Source: Cinclus cinclus
Lineage: Eukaryota > Chordata > Aves > Passeriformes > Cinclidae
NCBI RefSeq assembly: GCF_963662255.1
Contig: NC_085047.1
Location: forward strand, 90,392,259 to 90,456,258
Length of the DNA: 64,000 nucleotides
Direction of reading: 5' to 3'
Within the stretch, counting starts at the first letter, position 1; each line of letters starts with the position of its first letter. Made by a program: the position numbers and the translations under genes. Below the pieces are notes generated by a model. It saw nothing but the letters and a program-made list of their open reading frames with translations, did not search any database and was not told the origin of the DNA. Below are positions 24,109-37,000 of the stretch, piece after piece.

Positions 24109-27100
24109 CAAAATATTATTTTATTTCTCTAACATGTTAAAAAAATCTTCCTCTTGTAGCCTTCTCTTTAATTATGGGCTGATCCCTCTTGCTCATACCA
24201 TGGTGCTTTATGCACTGGTATTTTCTTATAACCTTTCATCTTTTCCCAGCACCCGTTGGAGGCTTTTCTCTCACCACCAGGTTACTGCTGAAGCCCAGAC
24301 CCCTATTTTGGCTGTTGAGCATCAGCCAAATTCTTCTCAGCTTGTTTCTCCAGGATACTGACTCTCACTGTGGGCCTGAGCTCATTCAGTCTTTTTGTTT
24401 CTTTCACCTATGACCATCCTTTGGCTTCAAACATCTTCCCAGTTATACATTAGTTTGGCAGTACGACATTTACTTGGCACAAGTAAATCCATATGGTTGA
24501 TGAGTGGATTGAAGGCTGCCCCTCAAATGCAAACCTGATGTGGGCCTTGGTAAGAGGCTTAAAATGGATGAGTTCATTAACATCTGAGTGCAATGACAGA
24601 TGAGAATGGTTCTGAGGTAGCCAAGTGTAGGTTGATTCCAGTACGATTCATACCAACAAACTAGAAACAAACACAGAATCATTGCAGACGCGCTATAAAA
24701 ACTTTTTGATTATCTAATTCTAATCAGAGGAATATGATTTTTTGGTAGTTTGATGACCCTCAACACCCTGCAAAGGAAGTAGCTCATGTAAAACACGTTA
24801 AACACAGAAAGAAGAGAGCTGAAAGGATTAATGCTGTTCTTCCTCGTGTAAACAGAAGAATATTAATCAAGTATGGAAAGGTCACATTGCCTCTCTAAGT
24901 ACACTGAAGGGATTGCCTGTTCTGAAACTTAATGAATCTCTAAATATATAAATCTGAATGTTTTTCGTTCTCTAGTCGTATTAGAGAAAATCTACATAGA
25001 CTGCATATTGCTGTTCCTCTAGGTTCCATCAGTCCTTCCTTTTCACTGCATCAGTCTTATCAGTCCTCATGCTCTCTCCTGGTAATGAGCATGCAGAGAG
25101 CATGCATGATCTCTGTGCGCTGAAGTGAAAGAAAAATCAGACTTAGATAGGCACTTGGGACAGTCACTTATTTCTTGTGTTTATTTATTTGAAATTACTG
25201 AAATCATGTCATAATAGATTTTAAAATGACAACAAAACCAGTCTGATATATATCACAGTAGAGATCAATGTTTATAATTTCCATTATTGGTAGTATTAAG
25301 ACCTACAAGAGAACTAATTTGTTTAATTCAGTGCTGAGGATAATTTCTTTTCACTTCTTGTTATCAAGTTTTACAGAATCATATTGTTCATCATCCTGTC
25401 TTCATAGGGATCATTCTTTATTATAGTGTCAAGGGATACTTGGAGACAAAATTTTAGATCTTGACAGCTGATTTGTGCATAAAGCAGCATGTACTGAACC
25501 ATTTGGCTCAAAATCCCAAATGATGTCTTGATTCTTGCATGTTAGTACAAAAGAGGACCTGTTCTCAATTCCACCTGAACATATAAGAGTTTGCAGGCTT
25601 ATTATCTGCCCTCAGGTTGGTCCTCAGGTTCTGGGAATATACTTGACAAACGCATACACTTTCCCAGGAAAAAGGTCTCTCTTCTCAGGGAGTAATACTT
25701 TTTAATGTTTGATCTCATCATGCGTAAAGTATGTTGTTAAAATTAATTCCATTCAAGATATCCTGCATTGTAATTTTACCCATTCTCTGGGGGAAATTAA
25801 AAAAAAAAAAAAAGGCTTCTCAGTGTCTCAAGTTTCCACTAAGATCACACTGATAGGCACCTCTGGCACTCAAGGGATATAAGTGGTCTGTATTTATCTT
25901 CATTTAGGAGTGCAGTCCATTCATTAAACCTTCCAAAAATATATGTAAGAAATGGAGAAGCTGCACTTCCAAATGGAAGCTAACATTATGCTTCAAGTCA
26001 GATATAAAGCATCTGAAATAATTCTTCATCTCTCACTTCTGTAAGTGTGGAGTTATCACTAGAATAAGACATTGATCTTTATAATATCAGCAGTGCTTAG
26101 CATTCTAAGTGTTGGCATGGAATGGAGACCTAGAAGCATCTCAAGATAAAAAAGAATTTCAGTAGAAGTACTGACAGTTCTTGCACTGACAGTAGAAGTA
26201 AAGACAAGCCAAAGGGAGCAGAGACAAAAGCCCTTGTAAATCTACAGGGGAATTTAATCTCTATGTGGATGACTTAGATAACCATGGTAAGACCCTGAAG
26301 ATTTAGAACAGTACTTCAAAGACTGAGCTCCTTCTGTATCTTTGTGAAAACCTCCAAGTAAATATTTAGTCTTTGGAGACCTGGATTCTACCTTTGTGCT
26401 TCAACTGTCATCATAATTCCAAATCACAAAATGTTTTTAGCAAAGCTGCTGTGTGCAAATGCATGTTTGGAAGCAAGAACCAGCTTCAGCAACTCTTGTC
26501 ACCAGTCATGTATCGAGAAAATAATGGCAAGTTCCTTTTTAATTCTTGACATCCATCTAAGAGTGACATTGAGAAATGCTTTTTCAAATGTAACCTCCTA
26601 AATTCTCAGTTTTCTAAAACAGTGCTCCTTAGCAATATTTAGCATTTCTTAAGTAATCTTGCTGTTTTAATAATAACACCAACACAAACAAAATTAAATC
26701 CTTGCCTCAGACTTTAACTGATTGCTGCAACAGATAAAAAAATCCAAAAGATGAATCTTGTCATCATTGTCTTTCGGACAGGGAGAATGGTGGTTAAGTA
26801 TTCAATATATCAAATCCAGTGTAAGAGTATCCTTATTTCTGCAGGTAAACAAAACACTTTACTGGTTTATTCTAATGAAAACTAAGAATAGTCTACCATG
26901 TTTTTATAAATCACCTAAGATTTAAAGTGATTAAAACTGTCACACCTAATATGTAGATGAAAAAGTATGCTAAATTAGGAGAAAATAAATATTTAAATGT
27001 GTCCTCACATCAGGAGTGTGAAATATTTATTCAGGTATGCTCATAGATTAACCACACAGAATACATTTAAGCTAATTACTGAAAATTCATTGTCTTCCTT

Positions 27101-27137
27101 TAATTGCTTAGTTGTTGCTAGCACACCAAATCAAATA
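24109..27137. other. Unique AT-rich DNA
   Basis: No gene or interspersed repeat was recognised. A 15-base A-run occurs at 25799-25813. The segment 24120-24420 has two overlapping plus-strand frames of 74 to 85 codons, hydrophobic and without a recognisable domain. I regard them as chance. Confidence 0.55.
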
Positions 27138-27152
27138 CTTTCTTTTTTTTTT

Positions 27153-27240
<88 letters not shown>

Positions 27241-27289
27241 TTTTCTTTCTTTCTTCCTTTCTTTCTTTCTCTCTCTCTCTCTTTCTTTT

Positions 27290-27360
<71 letters not shown>

Positions 27361-27365
27361 CTTTC

Positions 27366-27416
<51 letters not shown>

Positions 27417-27505
27417 TTCCTTCCTTCCTTCCTTCCTTCCTTCCTTCCTTCCTTCCTTCCTTCCTTCCTTCCTCCCTCCCTCCCTCCCTCCCTCCCTCTT
27501 TTTCT
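27138..27505. repeat. 368-base uninterrupted homopyrimidine satellite
   Basis: Every base on the plus strand from 27138 to 27505 is C or T. The tract is zoned. A poly-T start is followed by (CTTT)n to about 27269, a short (CT)n island at about 27270-27282, and more (CTTT)n to about 27416. Then come (CCTT)n to about 27471, (CCCT)n to about 27497 and a T-rich exit. C content rises stepwise toward the right end. Such tracts can form intramolecular triplexes and are prone to replication slippage and assembly error. Long apparent open frames across it (Phe/Leu/Ser on plus, Lys/Glu/Arg on minus) are artefacts of the repeat. Confidence 0.97.
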
Positions 27506-30360
27506 GTTTCTTTGTTTTGACACTCTGAGGAGGTAATTAATCCATCATCATCAAGCAGGCAGATACTCAAGTGTTCCAAAACTTAGTTATGGAAATGGCA
27601 AAAGTAACAGGTTTGAGCAGTAATATGACAGCCCCAGCAAATATTTGCCAGTGAATTCATAAAGTTTATGCATGGCTTCATGATATAGGTTTATGGGCTA
27701 CTTCTATACTAACTGTAGTGGTGAATATATCTGCATTTTAATGAAGATAAACATTTTCACAGGCAGCTAACTTCACCTAGGTAAATAAAAAAAAAGTGCC
27801 CACAAATATTACTGTGGAATACTGGATTGCTCTATACTGCATTTCTTGGTCTGTGTAGTCTTGTGCTTGTATTTTGTTCTGACAGTTAAGAAAATTCATG
27901 GTTTAATGGATAAACCCTATACTTTCAAAAGGAAATCTTAAAAAAGGAGAGAAACGAAAAGGCATAGTTTCTAACACAGGTTTCAACATCAAAGCACTTT
28001 TTATTTATACAGAGATGCAAAGTACCTGCCTTTGGAAGGTCTTGGTAATTGCATGTCTCTAGTCTCACAAGATTTCTATTGTTTATCAGCTCTTCTCAAG
28101 TAAATTTACTTTATATAAGGACTTCTCTTGTTACTTTTACTTTCTCACATGCTACTTTGAATTATTCCCTGTTCTTTCCTCCATGACTTTTTTCTCCCTG
28201 ATCCACAATTTCTAGTTTCATCTGCTCTCCTTCTTTCCTGCTCATACCCCATGTAACTCTATAGCTCTTTCTCATCACCCTGTTACCAAATACTTGCTAT
28301 TTTCTTCTCTGAACTATTTTCATCCCCTTTTTAAACATTATTATAATAATGTATTTTCCCTTTTACATGCTTTTCTGGAAGTACTGATCCCTGGTTTTAC
28401 TGGGCTCTGGGAGTATACAATTTGCTTATAAAGCCAAAGCAAACAAAGCCAACACGCTTCCTCTCCAACAGCAGTCACGGTGGCATCTCAAGGATGGTCT
28501 TCCATCACCTATGGAAATAGGGTTTATTCTACTGAAACCATTTAGACATCCTTATAAAGGCCTGAAAACACAACACAGTCCTTTTGGCTCAGTATGTGTG
28601 CCAGGAACACTTCTCAGTGCAAATGGTCAGTAGCTTTCATTTGAAAAGCTTGAGTTTAGACAACAATTTCAGTCTCTCATCTATGGATCTGGGAGAAGGG
28701 AAAAAAAAAAAAGAACAGGCAGAGAGAATTATCTGCAAAATATTTAATTCTCCACCTCATAAGATTCAGCTAATCTTGTCTTGTCTTGGGCATGAATGCA
28801 CTTAGCAGAGGTACACTCCCTGGTAAGCCCCTCATCCAGTAATTGTATTTTCCCTGACATTTTATGAGTACTTTATTTTTTCCAGAGTAGGTCAGAACCT
28901 TATAGAGAATGCAGGAAAATTGTTTGTTAGAAACGGAAGCATTTGCACGCAGTAAAATTAATTTCCAATGACTTATTAGTGATCTAGTGGTGCTAGTTAA
29001 GTCTACTAAGGGCATGTTCAGTTGAAATTGGCCTTTGGAAATGAGACTTTGATAGGGCTTAAACCTTCAGTTGAAATGATCTCTCAATATTGAGAAAAAT
29101 TGTATCAGGTCAGAAGATAACTCTTCACTTTGACCCTGCCATTCTCTAGGCAATGCCAATTTACATGGCTGTACTGTCACCTGTCCACACAAGCTAATCA
29201 CTTGCATGTCAAAAAACAATGAAAAATTGTGTTAGAGTGCTGCTGAAGGTCTGACTTGATCTCTACACACAAGTAAATCTCTGTATGGTGTTTTATTACC
29301 TTATCTGGCTGAAGTACAAGGCACTAATTGCAAGTTAAGCTATGAATTTTGAAAGAATTCTGAAATTCTGAAGAGAAATAAGATGACTTAAGAATAAAAT
29401 GCAGCTTTAACTCTGAATTTTCCCAGTTTATGTGGATTGAAATAAAACCCTTTATTATTTTAATTCCTTGGGGTGTGTTATTTTCTTGATCTTTCAGATC
29501 TCCCTCCTTTAGATTTTCTATTGTACTTACAATCATGTAAAACCCATTGTTATTATATAGGATTATGGTTAACACTGGGATCTATTGATTCTATAATATT
29601 TTACTGGTGAACCTATTTAGACACAACCATGATTTTCACATTGTTCTATAGAATTAATCCGGAATCTATCCCTGCAATGATCTTGTAAAAAATCGTTGTC
29701 ATTATGGATCTTCACATGCTACCGCAAGCCAAATTATTCCCACATGCAGATGATCCATGCTCCAAAATCAAGAGGTTCTGCAATACCTCACCAGCTTTGC
29801 AAACCATCAGTGTATTGAAAAGTACTAAATTCAAAATAAACACCTACATACTTGAAAAATAAAATCTGAGTTTCAGTCTCTGAGAGCATGAAACAACAAG
29901 TAAAGAGGGATTGTCACTTATTGCTTCCTAACTCTACACTCCTGTATTAGGGGCATTCAGTGAAGTCAATGGGAAAAGAAACAAAAAATTATTTAAATAG
30001 AGGTGGTTAATTCAGGACTCTTCTTGAAAGAGTTTTTTTCAGACTCCAAAGATTTGTATGGTTTCAAGGGGAAAATATACCTGGAGCAGAAATCCATTGA
30101 GGGATATGGTCAGAAAGTGTGGCTCACTCCAGAAGTCCTGCAACCTCAAGATTGGGAAGTCGAGGGAGTTCTTGTGCAAAGCACTGTGTGTGCTTGCCCT
30201 GCTCCTCTACTTCATGTGCTGGGCTCTGGACATACTCAAAGGCAGGACACTGAGGTGCAAATAATGTCATCTTCTCTATTTAAAAAATATTTTACAATGA
30301 TTTTTGTTAGGTTGTTACTAATTCCTTCCACTCCCCTCCCTACAATTCCTCTCAACTCTC
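27506..30360. other. Unique AT-rich DNA
   Basis: No gene or interspersed repeat was recognised. An A-rich run is present near 28700-28712. Open frames are all under 85 codons apart from the 30003-30380 frame, which runs into the tandem repeat and lacks any recognisable domain. Confidence 0.55.
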
Positions 30361-30429
30361 TTCTCTTTTCACTTCAATAATGTTTCTCTTTTCACTTCAA
30401 TAATGTTTCTCTTTTCACTTCAATAATGT
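30361..30429. repeat. Tandem repeat, three perfect 23-bp copies
   Basis: The unit starting TTCTCTTTTCACTTCAATAA and ending TGT occurs three times without mismatch, at 30361-30383, 30384-30406 and 30407-30429. The flanking sequence upstream is CT-rich. Perfect identity points to recent expansion, with possible copy-number polymorphism. Confidence 0.95.
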
Positions 30430-32200
30430 CTATAAATCTTTGTTTCTTTTTCTTTTTTTTTTGACGGGTGTTGTTGCTTGTTTATTTGCTTTGGTTTTTA
30501 ATTCTTACATTTACCTTAGTGCTACTAGCATGTGGTACAAATAAATTAGCATTTTAAATTATAGAATAAATCCTGCTGGCACTTCTTTCCTGGAAGTGCC
30601 CATCTAATAAGGCCAAGGAAACCTGTGTGAATCAAAAATATTTCTTCAGAGAGAGTAATGTGTGGCTAGAGACCAATGTACTCTGCTTTTTAAGATACTT
30701 CAAAAAAATCTCTTAACTGAAGTTCAAAGTGAGTAATAAGCACAAAAGACTGAATTTGAAAATAATTCCTTAATTTCTGATCAAGGATGTCAAGAGTATA
30801 AAATTCAGAGATAGCATTTCATTGAGGACAAGAGTATTGAGCTCCTCAGTGGTGTCACAAGGATTTGGTCCACAGATTTTACACTGAAATGCTGACACAC
30901 CCTTACTGCTGCAGTGTACAACATGTTGCTGTAACTATTCTTTGCTCATATTCAGGGCTTGAGGTACTGCTTGGAAGACTGCTCTCATGTAACAAAGCTG
31001 GCAAGGTTTCCATTTTGAACACAACATTGTCACAATCATAAAATTATATTTGTCCTCTGAGAAAGAAAAAAATCTCATGAAGTCCAGGGGCTCATTTGTC
31101 TCTTTTGCTGGAATGAAACACAAGGAAAAATACTTAGTTGCATGGCAGCAAGTGGTTTGTGCTGCTATTCATGAGGGTCAGCAAAACTGGATGTTTTCTT
31201 TGATACTAAACATGTTATTAGGTTACAGTGAATATAGAATCAAAATAATTTGGGGTATTATCATTGTAAATGTTTTTGTTCACTCTTGTTTACTATATGC
31301 AGAAAGTTCACACAAAATCTCTGGAGTTCTGTTCCAAGAGCATTTTGTAGCACATTAATAATATACAGTCTTCTTACAGTGTTGTTGGCCGTTCCAGAGA
31401 GAAATAAAAATAAACTCAGAAAAAATCAAAACCAAATTTGTGTTTAAAAAAGTGTGCTGAGTTGAATAACAGTTTCTCATTTACTTTTTCAATTATTAAT
31501 GTATTCACCTTTACTTGAAATATATCTTTTCAGTTGCAATAATTTTGAAATATATGCACTTCACTTCCTCTTAGCAAAAAGACTGAAGAGAAAGGGAAAT
31601 TCAAATTGAAAGTCTTGATTGCAAAATTGAATAATTTCACTTGGAAAATGTCGCAGTAGAACATTTTTTCCTCTTCTTTTCTTTCAGCAGAAAAGAGGAT
31701 TTCAATGAAAAGGAAATGAATTGATTAAAACTTCCAGAGAAAACAAATCTGCATTTCTATTTCTAGTCCTCAAAAAAGTTTAACTGACAGATGTCACACA
31801 GCTTTACCATATGAAACTTCTCCTCTTGCTTCAAATGCCACACTTTTCTTTGCAACACCCAGAATAGCAGGGTGGTTCTTTGTTTGGCACAAAGAAATAG
31901 TGCAGAGATTCTTAAAAGATGTTTCCTTTCCTACCCTTGGCCATAATGGCTTTCCCCATTTCACTTCAAGTTTTTCATCGGTTGGTGTTGTAGTACTTAT
32001 TTAATTGGTTCTTTAAAACTCTGCCACTCCTGTTTCTTAACACTTTTTCTCATTCATTAACAAATACATCAGCAGCAAAAGAAGGGCCAAGGACCATCTT
32101 GTTGGATGTGAGGGGAAACGTAATGACAAATTCATGTGGAATTCAGTAGGGAATATTTCAGTAGCTGCATCAGTAACTATTAGTGGCAATTTACATCACT

Positions 32201-32263
32201 CAAAAAACAAAACAAAACAAAACAAACAAACAAACAAAAAACCAAAAACACCACAACAACAAA
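32201..32263. repeat. A/C-rich (AAAAC)n and (AAAC)n repeat
   Basis: Pentanucleotide CAAAA units pass into tetranucleotide CAAA units, then into a degenerate A/C-rich tail. Confidence 0.9.
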
Positions 32264-33393
32264 AACTATCAAAAGCTGTATCAATATGATACAATCTCAA
32301 ATTTTTCTCTAAACCCTTCCAATAACTTCAAGTTAGTAAATCTGTTTAAATTTATTGGCTCTATTTTGCTAATAGTACCAGAAAAAGGACATGACTGAGA
32401 AACAATTCTGGATTCAGGACAAGTCTAGATAGTTGTGTCCCCTTTGGAAAGCATGTAAAGCATGTAAACATGTCTTTTCTGAGCTTGCAAGGCTTGTGCT
32501 CTGAATATTGCAATATAGACCTCTAAAATCTGCAACAAAATCTGTCAAGATGTCTCCTTGGAGTCAGTGGCCTGGTGAAGGAAGAGCTTGTGCTATGGGG
32601 ATTTTGGGCAACTTGTATTCCTGCAAGAAAAAGTTGGAAGGCATCAGTTGTTAACCTATATCAGAAACAGAAGGAAAAATAAGACATTAATTTTATTTTT
32701 TTTAAGTGATTCTTAGTCGATGTAACTTGTAAAAAAATGAATATTGTGACAACACAGGCACATAGGAATGCAGATGAAAGTATTCCAATTCAACATGGGA
32801 CTCACCATGGACAGGTGAGGATGGTGTGAACTCATTGCTGGCTCAGAGCACACTGGGGAGGCTGCTTTGAGCCTGTGCTGAACAGAAAGAGGAGCTTTAC
32901 ATCATACTGTAGCTCAAAAGAACCAAGATGAATATCTACTCATATTATAGACAAGTTTCCCAAACTCATCTCAGATTTGTACTTGCACAATTCAGGGATA
33001 TGTCTTTGTCATATATTTTGAGGGAAGTTCGGTCCTGTTTCTAAATCAGGACTGCAGATAAAAAAAAATTCAGAGAATGATTATTACATATACAGGGACC
33101 AAGTTCAAATCATTGCGCTATTCTCTCTATTTTACAGTGATTACCATGTTTTCTGGTGTCATTTTAATTTTGTATTTCTAATGTTTAGGCTCTTAAGCGA
33201 TAAAATACTATTAGTGTTTATCCTCTTTAAGCCACTGATACAAAAAAAAATTAAATCAATAATTTTTAATGTTTGGGAAAGCAGAAAGCAATGACAATGC
33301 TATATTTGTCATGGCACAGACAATTACTACAGTAGGCTTAGTTCAGAATGTTTTCTTCCTTGTTTGAGAAGGAAGCAAGGATACTAACACTTG

Positions 33394-33453
33394 AAAACAT
33401 TATTATTTTAGTAAAATAAAATTAATTATTATATTAAAAGAAAATAATGTTTT
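33394..33453. repeat. AT-rich imperfect inverted repeat
   Basis: The left arm AAAACATTATTATTTT (33394-33409) is the reverse complement of AAAATAATGTTTT (33441-33453) apart from a 3-base difference in length. The intervening DNA is almost entirely A and T. It could extrude as a cruciform, or it may simply reflect composition. Confidence 0.4.
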
Positions 33454-34072
33454 ATTATTTTCAATTTATGCTTTACTGATAGTGATAAAGAAAATCTTAG
33501 CAGAATTTAAGTTTCTACCTCTAAGAGGACAATTTTCATATGGTTTGTAAGTAAAAAAGCCTCTTGTCTCATTTTCTCTTTGAGGTTTTCTATCTTTTCT
33601 AATAAATTATTCATTGTTTTGCATTATGATTCTTGAGCTTGCTCTCAGATCTATCAAATCCCCATATATGTAAGTTTTGTGAACACTGTTTGTAAAGATC
33701 ATGTAGAGTCTAAGTGCATTAGTGTCAGAGGTCATGAAATATTGAAAGATTTAACCACACAAGTGAGAGAAATAAGTATTTCCCCCAAAGGCCTAAGAAG
33801 TGGCCTGTTCACATATAACACAAAGCCCAGTGCAATATTGACACATGATATCCTGCAATTTGGAATTAATCCATAAAATAACACCATCTCCTCTATCAGA
33901 GTATTAGGTACTACAGCCCTTGCAGAATTTCAGGGTGATCCAGGGAGATGTTTTATCTTTACAGCAAGAGGGGAAGGAAATTAAAGTGAAGAATGAAATA
34001 TTCTTAAATCCACAAAAGGGGTTTTTTTTAGTTAAAGTTAATTGACTGGTAAAATCTCCTTTAGTGCTTTTT

Positions 34073-34082
34073 CCCCCCCCCC
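34073..34082. repeat. Poly-C run (10 C)
   Basis: An uninterrupted run of ten cytosines after a T-rich stretch. Such runs are often length-variable and prone to sequencing error. Confidence 0.8.
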
Positions 34083-37000
34083 AGTCAAGTTCACAGCAGA
34101 ATATCAATGAGGTTTGTTGAAATGGAAACTTTTCACTGTGCATAATTAGAGTAAATGAAACGTGCATCCATTCTCAATGTGCTTCTTTTATGTCTGTAAA
34201 ATTAAATTTCTTTAAGAATAGAGGCAGGAAATAAATGGGGTGAATGTCAACTTACATGAGAAGGGTTTCAAAATTTCAAGGCCAGATCAAGAACAATGAT
34301 TTGGATCAGAAATCTTCCTCTGTGATAGTGGCAAACACTTCTTCTCAGCCCAGTTTGTGTGCCTCGGTTTTGCCTGTGAAAAGGGGCAGTGCTAACAAGA
34401 ACTAGGCAGAGAGAAACAGAGAGAATTTCCCTTCAGTATGCTACTGGAGTAGCCTGATCTGAAAACCTACTGCTGCTCTGGTGCCTTGAGTTTTCTAAGT
34501 GTCGAGTACCATTAGTGCAGATAGAGCCAAACTGTGTGTTGTTGTGACTTTCCTGAGAGGAGATCCCATGAGGGATTAGGCTGAGCCTGCCAAAGCCACC
34601 TGTCTTATAATCTGTGTCAGACCAGAAAGAGAGCTGAACTTCCTCCACATCAGCCTGTAGTGGAGATGGGAATAGGGTTTTGGTGATTCTGACCCCTGGA
34701 AGTAGGGAGCCAGCCAAGTTAAATCACAAGGGCTGTAACAAACCATAATTCTCTCCTTTTCAGCAGTGACCCCACCAATGCTGCACTGAACCATGACAGC
34801 AGGATAGGCCACTGAGGCAGACAGACCAGAGGCAGGAAAGGAAGAAAGAAAATTATGTCATCCTCATTTGCAGTTGGGGATATGAGGTGAAATTTATCTA
34901 AGGACAAACAGAAAACTGGGCAGAGGCTAAGGCTGTGCTCTGAGCATCACCCTGGTGTCCTTGGAGACATTATCTCAATCAGGAGTGTTCTGTCCACTCC
35001 ACTTCCCAGCTGAGCCTTTACCACCCACTGCCATTCCAGTGCTCCTCTCTCACCCCAGCTGCTGGTGACATTGGCTGAAGCCACCACCATGGTGCTCATT
35101 GCGAGCAGGCTCTTCAAAAATGAAGAATGAGCTTTAAAAGTATGAGAGTACAGATGACGTGGCAACCTCCACTGGCCCTCCAATGAAGTGCTGTGGGCTG
35201 GCCACACTGCTGGGAGCACCCCTCTTGTCTCCAACCAGTTTTTCCTGGCTTGAATACCCACGAGGTTCAGCCATAGGGGTAAAGTGCATGTGGGGAGCAG
35301 AAGTCATTAAGTGGAAAGGTACATTTCTGGTTAATTAAACCACTCCTGTGGGGCTTTTCAGTGTGATTGAACAAACCATGAAAGCCCTCTGGATGTGCTC
35401 AGGCACATGGTAGTCCCGGTGTACTTTCATGGATGCTATGAGGATCACTAGAGAAAACAGCATAACAGAGATCTGGAAAACTTCACCTTGTCAGAGTCAT
35501 TACACTGAGCTTCCAACCATGAAATGTAAAAAAGGCAGAGGGCAATGCATATTTCACTTGGTGGGGCCAGTTTTCTTTGTTTTATTATCACTGGATTTGT
35601 AAATGTCAGAAGCTGAGACACAAAACAACAGAGGATGAACTGTTAGAATGGCTGTTCACACTTTATAGGTCTCTGCACTGAGATGTCTCCTGCTATAAGA
35701 CTTGAATTTTACTAAGCCTGAAGCAACACTTTGCTGGTATTATTTACTTATTACTACAGAATTGCTAAGCAGTGTCACAGCACATCCAGGACACTGTCAC
35801 ACCCGACACTGTGAGCAGGCTGCATGAGACAGAGCCTGTCCTGAGGAGCTGGCAGCCTGAGGAGATTGTCCTGTCCCAGGCAGGACGGAGCTCTGGACAC
35901 CTTCCTGCCAGAGCAGAGCGCAGAGGGGCTGGCCACATGCCAGGCTGCAGCTGCCAAATTGTCTGCTGGGCAGATCATCCTGACTTTAGGAGGTTTCTCA
36001 GATCAGTGGAATTAATTACTTACTAGATATGCCCATATCTCTCCTTTTAAGTAGTTTAAGAGAGACTAACTCTGTGAGGCTGAAGGCAGCTGGGATGAGG
36101 CTCAAAACAGCTTGTTCAGTATCACACAGGAAGACTGTCAAGGGCTGATGGGGGGTGGATTTTGTCCCAGCTTATCACCTGTTCCACAAAAGCACCTTTC
36201 TTCTCCAGTTTATGAAAGGTTTGTGTTTCCCTTAAACCAGGCACAAATGTTCACAACTCACTTTAGGAGAAAGAGAGCTGTTCACAGCATCCTTCATTCT
36301 GTCCCCCTGCTCTTCCTCCTCTTTGTATAAAGGACAAACCTATTTTCTAGAAACACCATCCTCTTTTCTTCATCCTCTGAAAAATGCTACTCTTACACTT
36401 TAATTTTTTTTGTCCTGTGAATAAAGGTATCAATTGATGAGATGAACATAGCAGTCAGAACTGAAAATATGGAACATATTGTTGTGAATTTGGGTCCACA
36501 TAACTTTGTTTGTCACAGAAAAAACAAATTGACTATTTTTAGAAAACAGTCATTCCTTTACTTCATTTGCCAAGAATTTCTAATCTGAATTTCAGAGAAA
36601 AAGCAATCTGTTACTTTCAGACACTCATGTGATGGGGGGATCTATTAGGTGCATGACAAACATGAGTGTTTTCTGTACAGCGTATTCAAAATTCCTCCAG
36701 TACTACTTCACTTCTCTCCCTAAAACACAGACAGTGGTAGGTATGCCTTAAATATAGACTGAGCCTAGATCTGACTTAGCTGTGCTTGAGAAGAAACTAT
36801 GTCCATGTCTTTGTGCTTTTGTTTTTCTTTATGATTCCTTTCTCAGACTTTTTATCCCGCTGACCCTGCGCAAATTTGTCATGGCAAGATGGACATCTAG
36901 TTTTAGAGGCTCGGGCAAAGTAAGCAACAAAAGACTAGGAAAAGAGAAGCAGAACACTGGATTATAAATGGCAAAGTCCCAGAAGCTAAACTCAAGGAGA

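Noticed and set aside
26997..27579. Long overlapping open frames (130 to 179 codons) on both strands
   Set aside because: They are translations of the CTTT/CCTT/CCCT repeat (Phe-Leu-Ser or Lys-Glu-Arg periodicity), not genes.
34947..35261. 104-codon minus-strand frame in a GC-richer segment
   Set aside because: No domain recognised, and no splice or promoter context.
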